The notes beneath the pieces are model-generated. The model had not been told where the DNA came from. It searched no databases and was given only the letters and a program-made list of their open reading frames with translations. Below, piece by piece: positions 26,762 to 35,525 of a stretch of DNA of 64,000 nucleotides (position 1 is its first letter; every line of letters begins with the position of its first letter). Location: the NCBI RefSeq assembly GCF_024436055.1, contig NZ_JANFNH010000003.1:62001-126000 (forward strand), written 5' to 3'. The position numbers and the translations under genes are program-made. This DNA is from Streptantibioticus rubrisoli (GTDB lineage: Bacteria; Actinomycetota; Actinomycetes; Streptomycetales; Streptomycetaceae).

Positions 26762-27109
26762 TCAGGTGTGCGCGGAATGGCCGAGGGGGATGAGATTCGC
26801 CCCGCGCAGCTCCTCAACCGCCTTGCGGGCCGCGGCCAGCGGGGTCGGGCAGAACTCGTAGTGGCACATGGCGCTCAGATAGCGCCCTTCGTCCAGACGC
26901 ATCAGGTGCAACTGCCGCCCGTCGATATAGACCTCGGGGAGTTCCCCGGCGCGGACGATCTGGATCCTGCGTCCCCGGTACTCCTCCACGTACTCGTCCC
27001 GGTCGGCGCCGCCGAAGCCGAACTCCTCGCCCGCCGCGACACCGACCGCGCTGAGCGCCGCGGCGGCGGTCGAGCCGATAGCGAGCTTCACGGCATCGCG
27101 TCGCTTCAT
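26762..27109 (-). CDS. griE: Tyrosinase copper chaperone, MelC1/GriE-like
   Basis: The protein has 115 residues. It has a twin-arginine-type signal ([20 protein letters not shown]), then a MelC1-like domain with [21 protein letters not shown] and [14 protein letters not shown]. MelC1 proteins load copper into the apo-tyrosinase and carry it through the Tat system. The ATG at 27109 has GGGAGG upstream. It is the first gene of a two-gene operon with the GriF-like oxidase and lies behind a promoter with SARP-type direct repeats. Confidence 0.85.
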   Translation of the reverse strand: MKRRDAVKLAIGSTAAAALSAVGVAAGEEFGFGGADRDEYVEEYRGRRIQIVRAGELPEVYIDGRQLHLMRLDEGRYLSAMCHYEFCPTPLAAARKAVEELRGANLIPLGHSAHT

Positions 27110-27189
27110 CGACAGCCTCCCTTGTCTCGTCAGCGGGCCGAGCGGCACGCACCCGCGGCGATCACCTTGCCGCCCGCCGGATATCAACG

Positions 27190-27266
27190 CCGTATCCGTG
27201 CCGTATCGCGGTGTCGTCGGCACCGAACGGCATGGATACGGCGGCGATACGGCCGTTGCCTAGCCT
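27190..27266. promoter_or_regulatory. Divergent SARP-type direct repeats between griE-like and copC-like genes
   Basis: CCGTATC at 27190-27196 and 27201-27207, and GATACGG at 27235-27241 and 27246-27252, form two direct-repeat pairs in opposite orientation. Each pair has the 7-base unit plus 4-base spacer (11-base period) used by SARP activators. Eight bases after the last repeat lies TAGCCT (27261-27266), the position of a -10 box at SARP promoters, serving the copC direction. Confidence 0.65.
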
Positions 27267-27332
27267 CGGCCGGGGGCCGCGGGAAGCCCCGCTCGCCAAA
27301 GAAGGACGAGGGCTGTGGAAAGGGGACACACC

Positions 27333-27863
27333 ATGGACGCCCGCCGATACCGATGGCCCGCCGCGATCGCGGCGGCCGCGGTCGCGTCGATGCTCTCCAG
27401 CACCCCGGCCTCGGCCCACACCGCGCTGCTGGGCAGCGTCCCCGCCGCTGGCGCGACCGTGGCACCGCCCACCGCTGTCACCCTCGTCTTCGATGAGAGC
27501 CTTGACCCGGCGCTGGTCCAGGTGAGCCTCCTTGACGAACGATCGGACCGGTGCCAGGCCGGCAGGCCACGGGTGCGCGGGGGCACGGTGACCCAGGCGG
27601 TCGGCCCCGGCCTGCCAGCGGGGGCGTACCGGATCGACTACCGGGTGGTCTCCGACGACGGGCATGTGGTCCACTCGGCGATCCCCTTCACCGTGGCCGC
27701 GAGCGCCCACGGCACGGCCGCGCCCTCCCGGAGTTGCGGACGGCCCACCGCGCGGCGGGAGTCGCACGCGGCAGCCGGTCTGCCCGGTGTGCTGGGGGCG
27801 GCCGCCGTCGTGGTGGTCGGCGGCCTCGCGTGGGGGACGGCGCGGCGGGTGCGGCGGCGGTGA
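27333..27863 (+). CDS. CopC-like copper-binding protein with C-terminal anchor
   Basis: The protein has 176 residues. A Sec signal ends at ASA|H, leaving an N-terminal histidine as in CopC copper sites. The CopC beta-sandwich follows: LGSVPAAGATVAPPTAVTLV, then YRVVSDDGHVVHSAIPF with the C-terminal Cu histidines. One transmembrane helix closes the protein (GVLGAAAVVVVGGLAWG). The ATG has AAAGGGG upstream. It is coupled by GTGA to the copD-like gene and faces the griE promoter, so it probably helps import or buffer copper for the GriF-like oxidase. Confidence 0.85.
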   Translation: MDARRYRWPAAIAAAAVASMLSSTPASAHTALLGSVPAAGATVAPPTAVTLVFDESLDPALVQVSLLDERSDRCQAGRPRVRGGTVTQAVGPGLPAGAYRIDYRVVSDDGHVVHSAIPFTVAASAHGTAAPSRSCGRPTARRESHAAAGLPGVLGAAAVVVVGGLAWGTARRVRRR

Positions 27864-29383
27864 GCCGGTCCCGCCGCCGCGCGCTGACCGCGCTGTCCGG
27901 CGGGCTCGCCGTGGCGGTGCTGGCTGCCGCCGGGCTCCCGGGTAGCACCGGCGCACGGTTGTCGGTGGGCGCGACGCTGTGCGCGCAGCTCTCCGGCGCC
28001 ACCGCGTTCGGCGGACTGCTGCTGACGGCGGTGCTGCTCCCCGCCGATGTTGCGGCGGTGGGGTGGCGGATCGGGGTGCGTACGGCCTCGCGAGCGGCCG
28101 TTGTGTGGGCCGCGTCGAGCGCGCTGGTCCTGGTGGGCACCGCCGCGGAACTGCTGGGCGTGGCCTGGTGGCGGGCCGTGCCACTCGCCCTGTCCACCGG
28201 CACGCTGTCATCCCAGCCGCGCACCCAGGCGGTGCTGCTGGAGGCCGTGACCGCCTGCCTGGTGGCGGTCCTCGCGCCGCGCTGTGCCCGGCGAGGCGCC
28301 ACCGCCCTGTGCGCACCGGTCCTGATCGTGCTCGCGGCACCCGCGCTCGCCGGGCACGCCAACACCACCACACGGCCCCTGGTCTCCCAACTCCTGCTGA
28401 CGGCCCACCTGTTCGCGGTGGTGCCGTGGGTCGGCGGCCTGCTGGCCCTGCTCGGGTACGGCATGCGCGGCGGTCCGGACCTTGCCGGTGCTGCCCGGCG
28501 CTTCGGGCAGCTCGCCGCGTGGTGTTACCTGGCCGCGGGAGTCGGCGGAGCGCTGGCCGCGCTCTGCTGGATCAGCTCCAGCGGGCAGCTGGCCACGACC
28601 TGGTACGGGCGGCTACTCCTGGTCAAGGGAGCGCTGTTCGTGGCGCTCGGCTGGTGCGGTCACCACCATCGGCGGCGCACCCTGCCCCTGCTGGAGCGCC
28701 GTGCGCCCCTCGGCTTCCTGCGCTGGGCGGCGACGGAGGTGGGGCTGATGGCCGTCGCGCTGGCGGCGGCCGATGTGCTCGCCCGTACGGCGCCGCCTGC
28801 CGCGGCCGCGACGGGAACGGTGCCGCCGCCGATGACGGTGGGCCAACTGGCCAGCCGCTGGCACCTGGACGCTCCGGCCGCGCTGATCTGCGCCTGCCTG
28901 GTCGCGCTGGCGGTCCGCGCCGGACACGGATCCCTCGGGCGTGCCTGCTGCTGGTACGGAGGAACGGCCCTGGTGGCGCTGGCTACCATGAGCGGGATCG
29001 CCGAGTACGCGCCGCTGGACCCGCGTGCCCGGGCGCTACAGACCGTTGTGCTGTGCTGCGTCGCCCCGTCGCTGCTCCTGCTGGGGTGTCCCGGGCGGCT
29101 GCTGGGATGGGCCGGGCGGCTGCCCCGGTGGCTGTGGTCTCCCGCCCTCGTCACCGGGGGCTGGTTCGCCGTGCTGCGGCTGCGGAGCCTCACCACGCCG
29201 CACGGCCAACTGGCGGTCACGCCACTGGAGTTGTCGGTCATGACGACGGTGTCGCTGCCGATCGGCTTGTGGTGGGCCGCGAGTTGGCGGTTCACGGCCG
29301 CCCGAGGGCGGCTGGCGGCCGCCATGGGCACGGCGCCGATGGTGTGCTTCTGGGCCACCGCGGTGTGGCAGCAGGTGCGTTAA
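27860..29383 (+). CDS. CopD copper-import membrane protein fused to CtaG-like domain
   Basis: The protein has 507 residues with about twelve to fourteen transmembrane helices. The first half resembles CopD, with an AHLFAVVPWVGGLLALL segment and a histidine-bearing GHANTTTRPL loop. The second half has the shorter helices of the cytochrome-c-oxidase assembly (CtaG/caa3) family. CopC-CopD pairs move copper inward across the membrane. The GTG overlaps the copC stop by four bases. Unlike the housekeeping copy in many actinomycetes, it sits beside a type-3 copper oxidase operon, which suggests a dedicated supply. Confidence 0.82.
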   Translation: MSRSRRRALTALSGGLAVAVLAAAGLPGSTGARLSVGATLCAQLSGATAFGGLLLTAVLLPADVAAVGWRIGVRTASRAAVVWAASSALVLVGTAAELLGVAWWRAVPLALSTGTLSSQPRTQAVLLEAVTACLVAVLAPRCARRGATALCAPVLIVLAAPALAGHANTTTRPLVSQLLLTAHLFAVVPWVGGLLALLGYGMRGGPDLAGAARRFGQLAAWCYLAAGVGGALAALCWISSSGQLATTWYGRLLLVKGALFVALGWCGHHHRRRTLPLLERRAPLGFLRWAATEVGLMAVALAAADVLARTAPPAAAATGTVPPPMTVGQLASRWHLDAPAALICACLVALAVRAGHGSLGRACCWYGGTALVALATMSGIAEYAPLDPRARALQTVVLCCVAPSLLLLGCPGRLLGWAGRLPRWLWSPALVTGGWFAVLRLRSLTTPHGQLAVTPLELSVMTTVSLPIGLWWAASWRFTAARGRLAAAMGTAPMVCFWATAVWQQVR

Positions 29384-29473
29384 GCCCTTCCGTCGGATCT
29401 CCATATCGCAGCCCGCGGCTGACGGCTGGTTCGGTGCCGCCGCACTCCGCCGACGGCGGATGACCGGCTCCGC

Positions 29474-30376
29474 TCAGTCGGTGGGCCACTCCTCCTCCTG
29501 CAGGCAGCACCGCACGAAGGCCGCGACCGCCGGAGAGCGGGAGCCCTGCGGCCAGGCCACGTAGATCCGGCTCGGACTGATGTCGCTCACCGGTACGTGC
29601 ACCAGGTCGGCGCGCCGGTGCTGCGCGGCCGTGGACTCGGACAGGAAGGCGACGCCCTGTCCGAGCGCCACCATCTCCAGCAGCTCCATCAGGTTGTTGA
29701 CCTCCGGCCCCGGCGGCAGCGGGTGCTCGGGCGGCAGGTGGTCCACGGCCGCCCGGTACGCGGCCTCCCGGTGCCCTTCCGACCGCCAGCGGGGAACCGG
29801 CTCTCCCGCCAGGTCCTGACGGCACAGCAGCTTCGCGGCAATTAGCCGGTGCGTGTGCGGGAGTACAGCCACCCGTGGTTCGGTCGCGACCACCTCGAAG
29901 TCGAGTCCCTGCGGATCGAACGGGTCGCGCAGCAGGGCGACATCCGCGCGCCCCTCGCGCAGCATCGCGGTCGGCGCGCCCCAACCGCCCAGTGCCACCT
30001 CGGCCGAAGGCCAGACACCGGAGCTGTGGTACTGGTCGACCAGCCGTTGCAGCAGGCCGCCGTGACCGGAGGGCTGGGCGGCGATCACCAGCCGAGGTTC
30101 GACCCGGCCCGCCCGTACCGTGCGCTGCACCGCGGCGTCCGCGGCGGTGAGCACCAGCCGCGCCTGTTCCAGGAGCACGGCCCCGGCCGCCGTCAACTCC
30201 GTGCCGTGGCTGCTGCGGTCCAGCAGCCGGACGCCCAGCCGCCGCTCCATCGCCCGGATCGTCCGGGAGAGCGGCGGCTGGGCGATGCCGAGCCGTTCGG
30301 CGGCGCGGGTGAAGTTCAACTCCTCAGCAACCGCGCGGAAATACCGCAGCTCACGCAGCTCGACCCCGTCAGACAT
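29474..30376 (-). CDS. LysR family regulator
   Basis: The protein has 300 residues. The N-terminal winged helix-turn-helix (ELRELRYFRAVAEELNFTRA then LGIAQPPLSRTIRAMERRLG) is typical of LysR. The periplasmic-binding-like co-inducer domain fills residues 90-295. It lies 42 bases after the flavoprotein gene on the same strand, so it is probably cotranscribed with it and with the SARP gene upstream. Target promoter and inducer are unknown. Confidence 0.88.
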   Translation of the reverse strand: MSDGVELRELRYFRAVAEELNFTRAAERLGIAQPPLSRTIRAMERRLGVRLLDRSSHGTELTAAGAVLLEQARLVLTAADAAVQRTVRAGRVEPRLVIAAQPSGHGGLLQRLVDQYHSSGVWPSAEVALGGWGAPTAMLREGRADVALLRDPFDPQGLDFEVVATEPRVAVLPHTHRLIAAKLLCRQDLAGEPVPRWRSEGHREAAYRAAVDHLPPEHPLPPGPEVNNLMELLEMVALGQGVAFLSESTAAQHRRADLVHVPVSDISPSRIYVAWPQGSRSPAVAAFVRCCLQEEEWPTD

Positions 30377-30418
30377 GCTCGCAGTCTACGGTCGGTGGAT
30401 CAGCGCTCGGACGGTCGG

Positions 30419-31885
30419 TCACGAGGCCATCACCGCCGCGGCGATGCCCGCCGTCTGGGCGACCAGACCGGCGATGCTGGAGGTGATGAACAAGTTGGCG
30501 CCCGCGATGTCGCCGAGGGCGTACAGCCGGTGGTCGGGGCGGCCGCCGACGACGAGACGGCCGGTACCCGGCTCGGTGTGCAGACCGCCGTCCTGATGGA
30601 ACTCCGCGGCGCCCGCACCGACCAGCGACCGCAGCACCGCGGTGGCCGACTCCGGCGCGGCGTAGGGCGGTGAGTTGACCGCGTTGACCACCACGTCGGC
30701 GCCGAACTCCATGTCGCCGACGTCGACGCTGAACCCGCGGTCCGCCCGCGGCACGATCCTTCGCACCCCCTGCACCAGCTCCAACCGCCCGCGGTCGCAA
30801 AGCCCAAGCAGGACCGAGGCGTTGACCGGCACCATGGGGGAGCAGAGGCTGGACACGGTCCGGAAGTGCACCTCCTGCAGCTCCTTGCGGTCCCGTTCGG
30901 CGAGCAGTCGCAGCGCCAGCGGTCCGAGTGCGCGGATCAGCCGCACCAGCACCCGGCGGGCCCGCTGCTCGGAGTCGACCTCGGCCAACTGGCGGCGCAG
31001 CCGGTCCACCGGCGGCTCGGTTTCGGTGGCGGCGATCTCGGCGGCCAGCGGCTGGAGTTCCTCACCGAGTCCGGCCAACTCGGCGCGGAACAACGGCATC
31101 AGGTGGTCCAGGCCCAGCGGTCCGCGCTCCTCGGCGAGCGCCAGCAGCCGGTCCCGCGTCAAGTGGCGTGGCTGGAAAGGGAATCCGCGCTGCTGGACGA
31201 AGGGAAGCACACCGCGCCGGGAGAGCAGCCGGACGCGCCCGCGGTGCCCGCGGGCGGCCAGGGCGACGACCACGTCGACCGCGGTCAGACCGCTGCCGAT
31301 GACCGCGACATCGTCATCGGCGCCGACCGAGCGCACCGTCTCGGCCAGCGGGTACGGGTCGAGGACGAACCCCGGCGCCTCGGTGAGGCCGTACAGGTCG
31401 CGGGGGCTGCCGGAACCCACGCACAGGGCGGCGCGGTCGACCTGGTACTCGTCGCCGTCGGCGGTACGCAGCTGTAGCCGACCGGCGGGGGTCACCTCGG
31501 TGACCCGAGCGCGCACCAACTCGACCACGCAGCCCCGGCTCCGCAGCGTCGCCAGCGCCGCTTCCGCCGTCTCCGCCAGGTATTCGCCGTAGACCCAGCG
31601 CGGCGGCAGGGGGCGGCCGAGGAGTTCGTCGAGGTACCGGTCCCCGCCGTGCGGGCCGGATTCCAGCCACTTCGCGAAGTGGGTGTCGTCGCCGTGCCGG
31701 GCGGACATCTGCTGCGGCGGCAGGTTCACCCTGACCTCGTCCAGGTCCTTCTGGTAGGGCCGTCCGCGCCAGCGGTACGGGCCGGGGTCGAGCACGAGCA
31801 GCCGGTCGGGGGCGGTCCGCTGCCTGGACAGGGTGTCCAGCAGGCATGCCGCCGCGGCACCGGCACCGACGATTGCGAGTTCCAT
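30419..31885 (-). CDS. FAD/NAD(P)-binding oxidoreductase
   Basis: The protein has 488 residues. The Rossmann motif AIVGAGAAAA opens the protein (residues 4-13), a second dinucleotide loop VAVIGSGLTAVD lies near 185, and a YALGDIAGANLF segment closes the FAD site near the C-terminus. The layout matches the NAD_binding_9-type flavoproteins (hydroxyacylglutathione-hydrolase-associated or YdhS-like group). The ATG at 31885 has CGGAGAA upstream. The substrate is unknown; its place between SARP and LysR genes suggests a tailoring redox step in the local pathway. Repeated GATACC units lie just before it. Confidence 0.78.
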   Translation of the reverse strand: MELAIVGAGAAAACLLDTLSRQRTAPDRLLVLDPGPYRWRGRPYQKDLDEVRVNLPPQQMSARHGDDTHFAKWLESGPHGGDRYLDELLGRPLPPRWVYGEYLAETAEAALATLRSRGCVVELVRARVTEVTPAGRLQLRTADGDEYQVDRAALCVGSGSPRDLYGLTEAPGFVLDPYPLAETVRSVGADDDVAVIGSGLTAVDVVVALAARGHRGRVRLLSRRGVLPFVQQRGFPFQPRHLTRDRLLALAEERGPLGLDHLMPLFRAELAGLGEELQPLAAEIAATETEPPVDRLRRQLAEVDSEQRARRVLVRLIRALGPLALRLLAERDRKELQEVHFRTVSSLCSPMVPVNASVLLGLCDRGRLELVQGVRRIVPRADRGFSVDVGDMEFGADVVVNAVNSPPYAAPESATAVLRSLVGAGAAEFHQDGGLHTEPGTGRLVVGGRPDHRLYALGDIAGANLFITSSIAGLVAQTAGIAAAVMAS

Positions 31886-31892
31886 GGGTTCT

Positions 31893-31920
31893 CCGTATCG
31901 GTATCGGCTTATCGGTATCG
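31893..31920. promoter_or_regulatory. GATACC direct repeats before the flavoprotein gene
   Basis: On the minus strand GATA units start at spacings 6, 8 and 6 bases (GATACC, GATAAG, GATACC, GATACG), giving a 14-base repeat. They resemble the SARP heptamer GATACGG of the griE/copC promoter but not its 11-base phase. They end eight bases upstream of the start codon. Confidence 0.4.
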
Positions 31921-32002
31921 CCGGAGGGAAGATGGAGGCTGCCGCGCGGCAGCCGGATGGTGCGGCGGGCGTCAACGCGCGGCCCGCGGGGCGCCGCGTC
32001 GT

Positions 32003-33019
32003 TCAGGAGGCGTCAGCGTGCCGCCCGCACGCGGCGGCGGTGCGACCGCGGGGGTCGGTGGTCCGGTGGACGTCGGCGGAGACATCGAGGATTCGCCGGT
32101 AGGCCGCGCTCTCCGCCCGCAGCATGGCGTTCTCCCGCTCCAACTGCTGCAGCCGGGCGCCGTATCGGTCCCACGACGGCCGCCGGGTCATAAGCGGCTT
32201 GGAGCGCTGCGCGGGCACCGTCTCGGCCGGGTGCCGCGGTGGCCGGGGCGCGTCCGGCGCCGCGGCCAGTGCCGAGTCCTGGGCGAGGATCGAGTCCTGT
32301 AGGCCGCGCAGCGCGGTACCGGGTTCGATGCCGAGTTCGCGGTCCAGTCGGCGGCGCAGCCCCTGGTACGCGTCGAGTGCCTCCGCCTGGCGGCCCGAGC
32401 GGTAGAGCGCGAGCATCAGTTGGGCGGTGAGGTGCTCGCGGAACGGGTGGGCGGCCACCTGCGTGAACAGCTCCCCGATGATCGCCCGGTGCCGACCGCG
32501 CCCCAACTCCAGGTCGAAGTACTCCTCAAGCGCGGTGAGGCGCTCCTCGTTGACGCGGGCCGCGGTCGCCTGCACCAGTGGGCTTTCCAGGTCACCGGCG
32601 GCGGGGCCGCGCCACAGCGCCAGGGCGGCGCGCACCAACCCGGCCGCCTCGTCGACCCGTCCGGCGCGGGCCTCGGCACGGCTGCGTGCCATCAGCCGCT
32701 CGAACCTGGCGAGGTCCGACCCGTCGTCGTCGATCCGCAACAGGTAGCCGGACGGACGGGTGCGGATCGCGTGGGCCATGCCCTTCCTGGCGAACAGGCG
32801 CCGCAGGCGCGACACGCAGATGCGCACCTGGGTCATGGCCGAGGAGGGCGGTGCGTCGTCCCACATCGCCTCCACCAGGCGCGGTACGGGGACCACCTCG
32901 TTCGCGTGGAGCACCAGCATGGTCAGCAGGGTCTGCTGCCGGGCGCCGGAGACGGCGAAGACCTCCCCGGCGAATTCGACTTCGAGTGAGCCCAGGATTC
33001 TGATCTGATTGCCCGCCAT
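32003..33019 (-). CDS. SARP family transcriptional activator
   Basis: The protein has 338 residues. The N-terminal OmpR-type winged helix (about residues 3-95, QIRILGSLEVEF to HAIRTRPSGYLLRI) is followed by the bacterial transcriptional activator domain (residues 100-245, with LARFERLMARSRAEARAGRV and LGIEPGTALRGLQ). A C-terminal coiled coil (LQQLERENAMLRAESAAYRR) is an addition not present in small SARPs. SARPs are pathway-specific activators of antibiotic clusters and bind heptamer direct repeats; grixazone production is controlled by a SARP (GriR). The ATG at 33019 has GGGGGA upstream. No TTA codon was seen. Confidence 0.9.
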   Translation of the reverse strand: MAGNQIRILGSLEVEFAGEVFAVSGARQQTLLTMLVLHANEVVPVPRLVEAMWDDAPPSSAMTQVRICVSRLRRLFARKGMAHAIRTRPSGYLLRIDDDGSDLARFERLMARSRAEARAGRVDEAAGLVRAALALWRGPAAGDLESPLVQATAARVNEERLTALEEYFDLELGRGRHRAIIGELFTQVAAHPFREHLTAQLMLALYRSGRQAEALDAYQGLRRRLDRELGIEPGTALRGLQDSILAQDSALAAAPDAPRPPRHPAETVPAQRSKPLMTRRPSWDRYGARLQQLERENAMLRAESAAYRRILDVSADVHRTTDPRGRTAAACGRHADAS

Positions 33020-33200
33020 CAAAGGATTCCCCCAACTCCGCGACTTCGGACATCATCGCAATGCCTGGGAAGCTACCCGGCACAGCCCCTTAATGGCCAT
33101 GTGATTCAGATCACGCGAAACGCGTGTAAACGGAAACGGAGGGCAGAGCAACTGGAGGGGTGCGATCGAATTTATTTGTGCGTGGGAAAAGGCCGGAATT

Positions 33201-33239
33201 CGCCCGGGCGGCGGGGTCGCGATATTCGCTGCCCGGGCG
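33201..33239 (-). terminator. Terminator of the E1-E2 operon
   Basis: CGCCCGGGC (33201-33209) pairs with GCCCGGGCG (33231-33239), just beyond the E2 stop on the minus strand. The bases 33020-33200 between it and the SARP start are AT-richer and should hold the SARP promoter. Confidence 0.6.
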
Positions 33240-33251
33240 CTTCCGGGGCGG

Positions 33252-34520
33252 TCAGACCGCCAGCATCAGCGGGTTCTCCAACAACTCGGCCAGCGTGGAG
33301 AGGAAGGCCGCGCCCGTCGCCCCGTCGCAGACCCTGTGGTCGATGGAGAGGCAGAGCTCCACCGTGTTCCGCACCGCCAGTGCCCCGTCGCGGACCACGG
33401 CACGTTCCCTGAGCGCGCCGACCGCCAGGATCGCGGCCTGCGGGGGATTGACCACGGCGGCGAACTCGTCGACACCGTACATACCGAGATTGCTCACGGT
33501 GAACGTTCCGCCGCTCAACTGGTCGGCGCTCACCGTCCCCGCGCGGGCGGCTTCGGCGAGGGCGCGGCTGGCCGTCGCGACGCTGGAGACGCTCATCCGG
33601 TCCGCGTCATGGATGACGGGCACCAGCAGGCCCCGGTCGGTCGCCGCGGCGAACCCGATGTGCACGGCGTCGTGCCACCACAACCGGTCGTCGGCGTAGG
33701 AGGCGTTGACCTCGGGGTGGCGTCGCAGTGCCGTGGCGCAGGCCTTGATGACCAGGTCGTTGACGCTGACCTTGACCCCCGCCTGCCGCAGTGCGCAATT
33801 GGCGTCCGCGCGGAAGGCCAGCAGGGACTCGGCGTCGACGGAGCGCCGCAGATAGAAGTGGGGGGCCTGTTGTTTGCTCTGCACCAGCCGCGCCGCCGCG
33901 ACCTTGCGCAGCCGCCCCAACTCCACCTCCCGCGGCCGGCGTACGTCCTGCGGGGCGGGCGCGGTCGGCGGCGTCGCGGCGGGCGGGGCCGACGGCACGG
34001 TCGGCTCGGCGGCCCGCGCGGCAGCGGCCGCCGTCTTGATCGCCCGCTCGATGTCGGCTCGGACGACCCGCCCACCGGGTCCGGTACCGGAGACGGCCGC
34101 GATGTCGAGCCCGTGTTCCCGAGCCAGTCGGCGGGCCAGCGGCGAACTGCGGATCCCAACCGGCACGGGCTCAGGCGCCGTCACAGGGGCGGGCGCGGGC
34201 TCGGGCGCCACAGCAGCGGGCTCGGGCGCGTCGGCAGCCGTGGCCGCGTCGGCCGTCGGCTCGCCTGAGGCGTCGTCACCGTCGTCCCCGGTACGCAGGA
34301 TGCCGATCGGCGCGCCGATCGACACGGTGGCCCCCTCCTCGGCGAGGATCCTGACCAGGGTCCCGGCCTCGTAGGAGGTGTGCTCCATCAGCGCCTTGTC
34401 GGTCTCGATGTCCACCAGGACGTCACCGACGGCCACTTCGTCACCTGGCCGCTTGTGCCAGGTGGCGATCACGCCCTCCTCCATGGTGTCGGACAGACGC
34501 GGCATCAGAATCTCGGTCAT
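33252..34520 (-). CDS. 2-Oxoacid dehydrogenase E2 (dihydrolipoyl acyltransferase)
   Basis: The protein has 422 residues. The lipoyl domain occupies residues 1-77, with the lipoylated lysine K42 in ETDKA. An Ala/Pro/Glu-rich linker follows. The subunit-binding domain is at about 122-158 (SSPLARRLAREHGLDIAAVSG). The catalytic acyltransferase domain (200-422) has HRVCDGA (HxxxDG). E2 moves acyl groups from E1 to CoA. It is the last gene of an E1alpha-E1beta-E2 operon, nine bases after E1beta. No E3 gene is nearby, so a shared lipoamide dehydrogenase must serve. Confidence 0.92.
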   Translation of the reverse strand: MTEILMPRLSDTMEEGVIATWHKRPGDEVAVGDVLVDIETDKALMEHTSYEAGTLVRILAEEGATVSIGAPIGILRTGDDGDDASGEPTADAATAADAPEPAAVAPEPAPAPVTAPEPVPVGIRSSPLARRLAREHGLDIAAVSGTGPGGRVVRADIERAIKTAAAAARAAEPTVPSAPPAATPPTAPAPQDVRRPREVELGRLRKVAAARLVQSKQQAPHFYLRRSVDAESLLAFRADANCALRQAGVKVSVNDLVIKACATALRRHPEVNASYADDRLWWHDAVHIGFAAATDRGLLVPVIHDADRMSVSSVATASRALAEAARAGTVSADQLSGGTFTVSNLGMYGVDEFAAVVNPPQAAILAVGALRERAVVRDGALAVRNTVELCLSIDHRVCDGATGAAFLSTLAELLENPLMLAV

Positions 34521-34529
34521 GGCGGGCTC

Positions 34530-35525
34530 CTACGCGCCTACGCGCCGGGTGGCGCGCAGGGTCTGCTCGACGACGGTGGCCAGGTCGGTGACGTTGGGGA
34601 GGGCGGCGAGCTCAAGCGGCTTGGCGTACGGCAGCGGGACCTCGGCCATGGCCACCCGGCGCACCGGCGCGTCCAGGTGGTCGAAGGCGCCCTCCTGGAT
34701 CGTCGCGGCGATCTCCGCACCGATGCCGTAGGTGAGCCAGTCGTCCTCGGCCACCACGGCACAGCCGGTGCGACGCACCGACTCCACCAGCGTCGCCCGG
34801 TCCAGCGGACGCAGGCTGCGCAGGTCGACCACCTCGATCTCCACACCCGACTCGGCGAACCGCTCGGCGACCTGCAGCGCCACCGAGACCATCCGGGAGT
34901 AGCCGATCAGGGTCAGGTCGCGCCCCGGACGGACCACGGCCGCCCGGCCGATCTCGGCGACCTCCGCGGTGTCCGGGACCTGGCCACGGGAGTTGTACAG
35001 CCCGAGGTTCTCCAGCAGCAGTACCGGATCGTCGTCCCGCACCGCGGCCCGGAGCATGGCCGCCGCCTCCGCCGGGGTGCTGGGGGCCAGCACCTTCAGA
35101 CCCGGGACGAAGGAGTAGTACAGCTCGATGTTCTGCGAGTGCGTGGCCCCCAACTGCTGGCCGCCGCCGCCCGGCGTCCTGATGACCAGGGGCACGCTGG
35201 TCTGTCCGCCGAACATGCCGTAGATCTTGGCCGCGTGGTTGACGATCTGGTCGAGCGCGAGCAACGAGAAGTTGATCGTCATGATCTCCACGATGGGGCG
35301 CAGGCCCAACATGGCGGCGCCGATCGCGGCACCCACGAACCCCTCCTCGGCGATGGGAGTGTCCCGCACCCGGCGCGGACCGAACTCCTTCAGCAGCCCC
35401 TCGGTGATCTTGTAGGAGCCCTCGAAGGCCCCGATCTCCTCGCCGATCAGCAGGACGTCCGGGTCCCGCTGGAGCTCCTCGCGGAGCGTCTCGCGCAGCG
35501 CCTGGCGGTAGGTCATCACTGGCAT
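34530..35525 (-). CDS. 2-Oxoacid dehydrogenase E1 beta subunit
   Basis: The protein has 331 residues. It shows MTYRQALRETLREEL, LLIGEEIGAFEGSYKITEGL, DTPIAEEGFVGAAIGAA and GGGGQQLGATHSQN, all typical of pyruvate/acetoin-type E1 beta. With E1 alpha it forms the thiamine-diphosphate heterotetramer that decarboxylates a 2-oxoacid. The ATG at 35525 has GGAGG upstream and overlaps the E1alpha stop by ten bases. The open frame running to 36263 is a shadow of E1alpha. Confidence 0.92.
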   Translation of the reverse strand: MPVMTYRQALRETLREELQRDPDVLLIGEEIGAFEGSYKITEGLLKEFGPRRVRDTPIAEEGFVGAAIGAAMLGLRPIVEIMTINFSLLALDQIVNHAAKIYGMFGGQTSVPLVIRTPGGGGQQLGATHSQNIELYYSFVPGLKVLAPSTPAEAAAMLRAAVRDDDPVLLLENLGLYNSRGQVPDTAEVAEIGRAAVVRPGRDLTLIGYSRMVSVALQVAERFAESGVEIEVVDLRSLRPLDRATLVESVRRTGCAVVAEDDWLTYGIGAEIAATIQEGAFDHLDAPVRRVAMAEVPLPYAKPLELAALPNVTDLATVVEQTLRATRRVGA

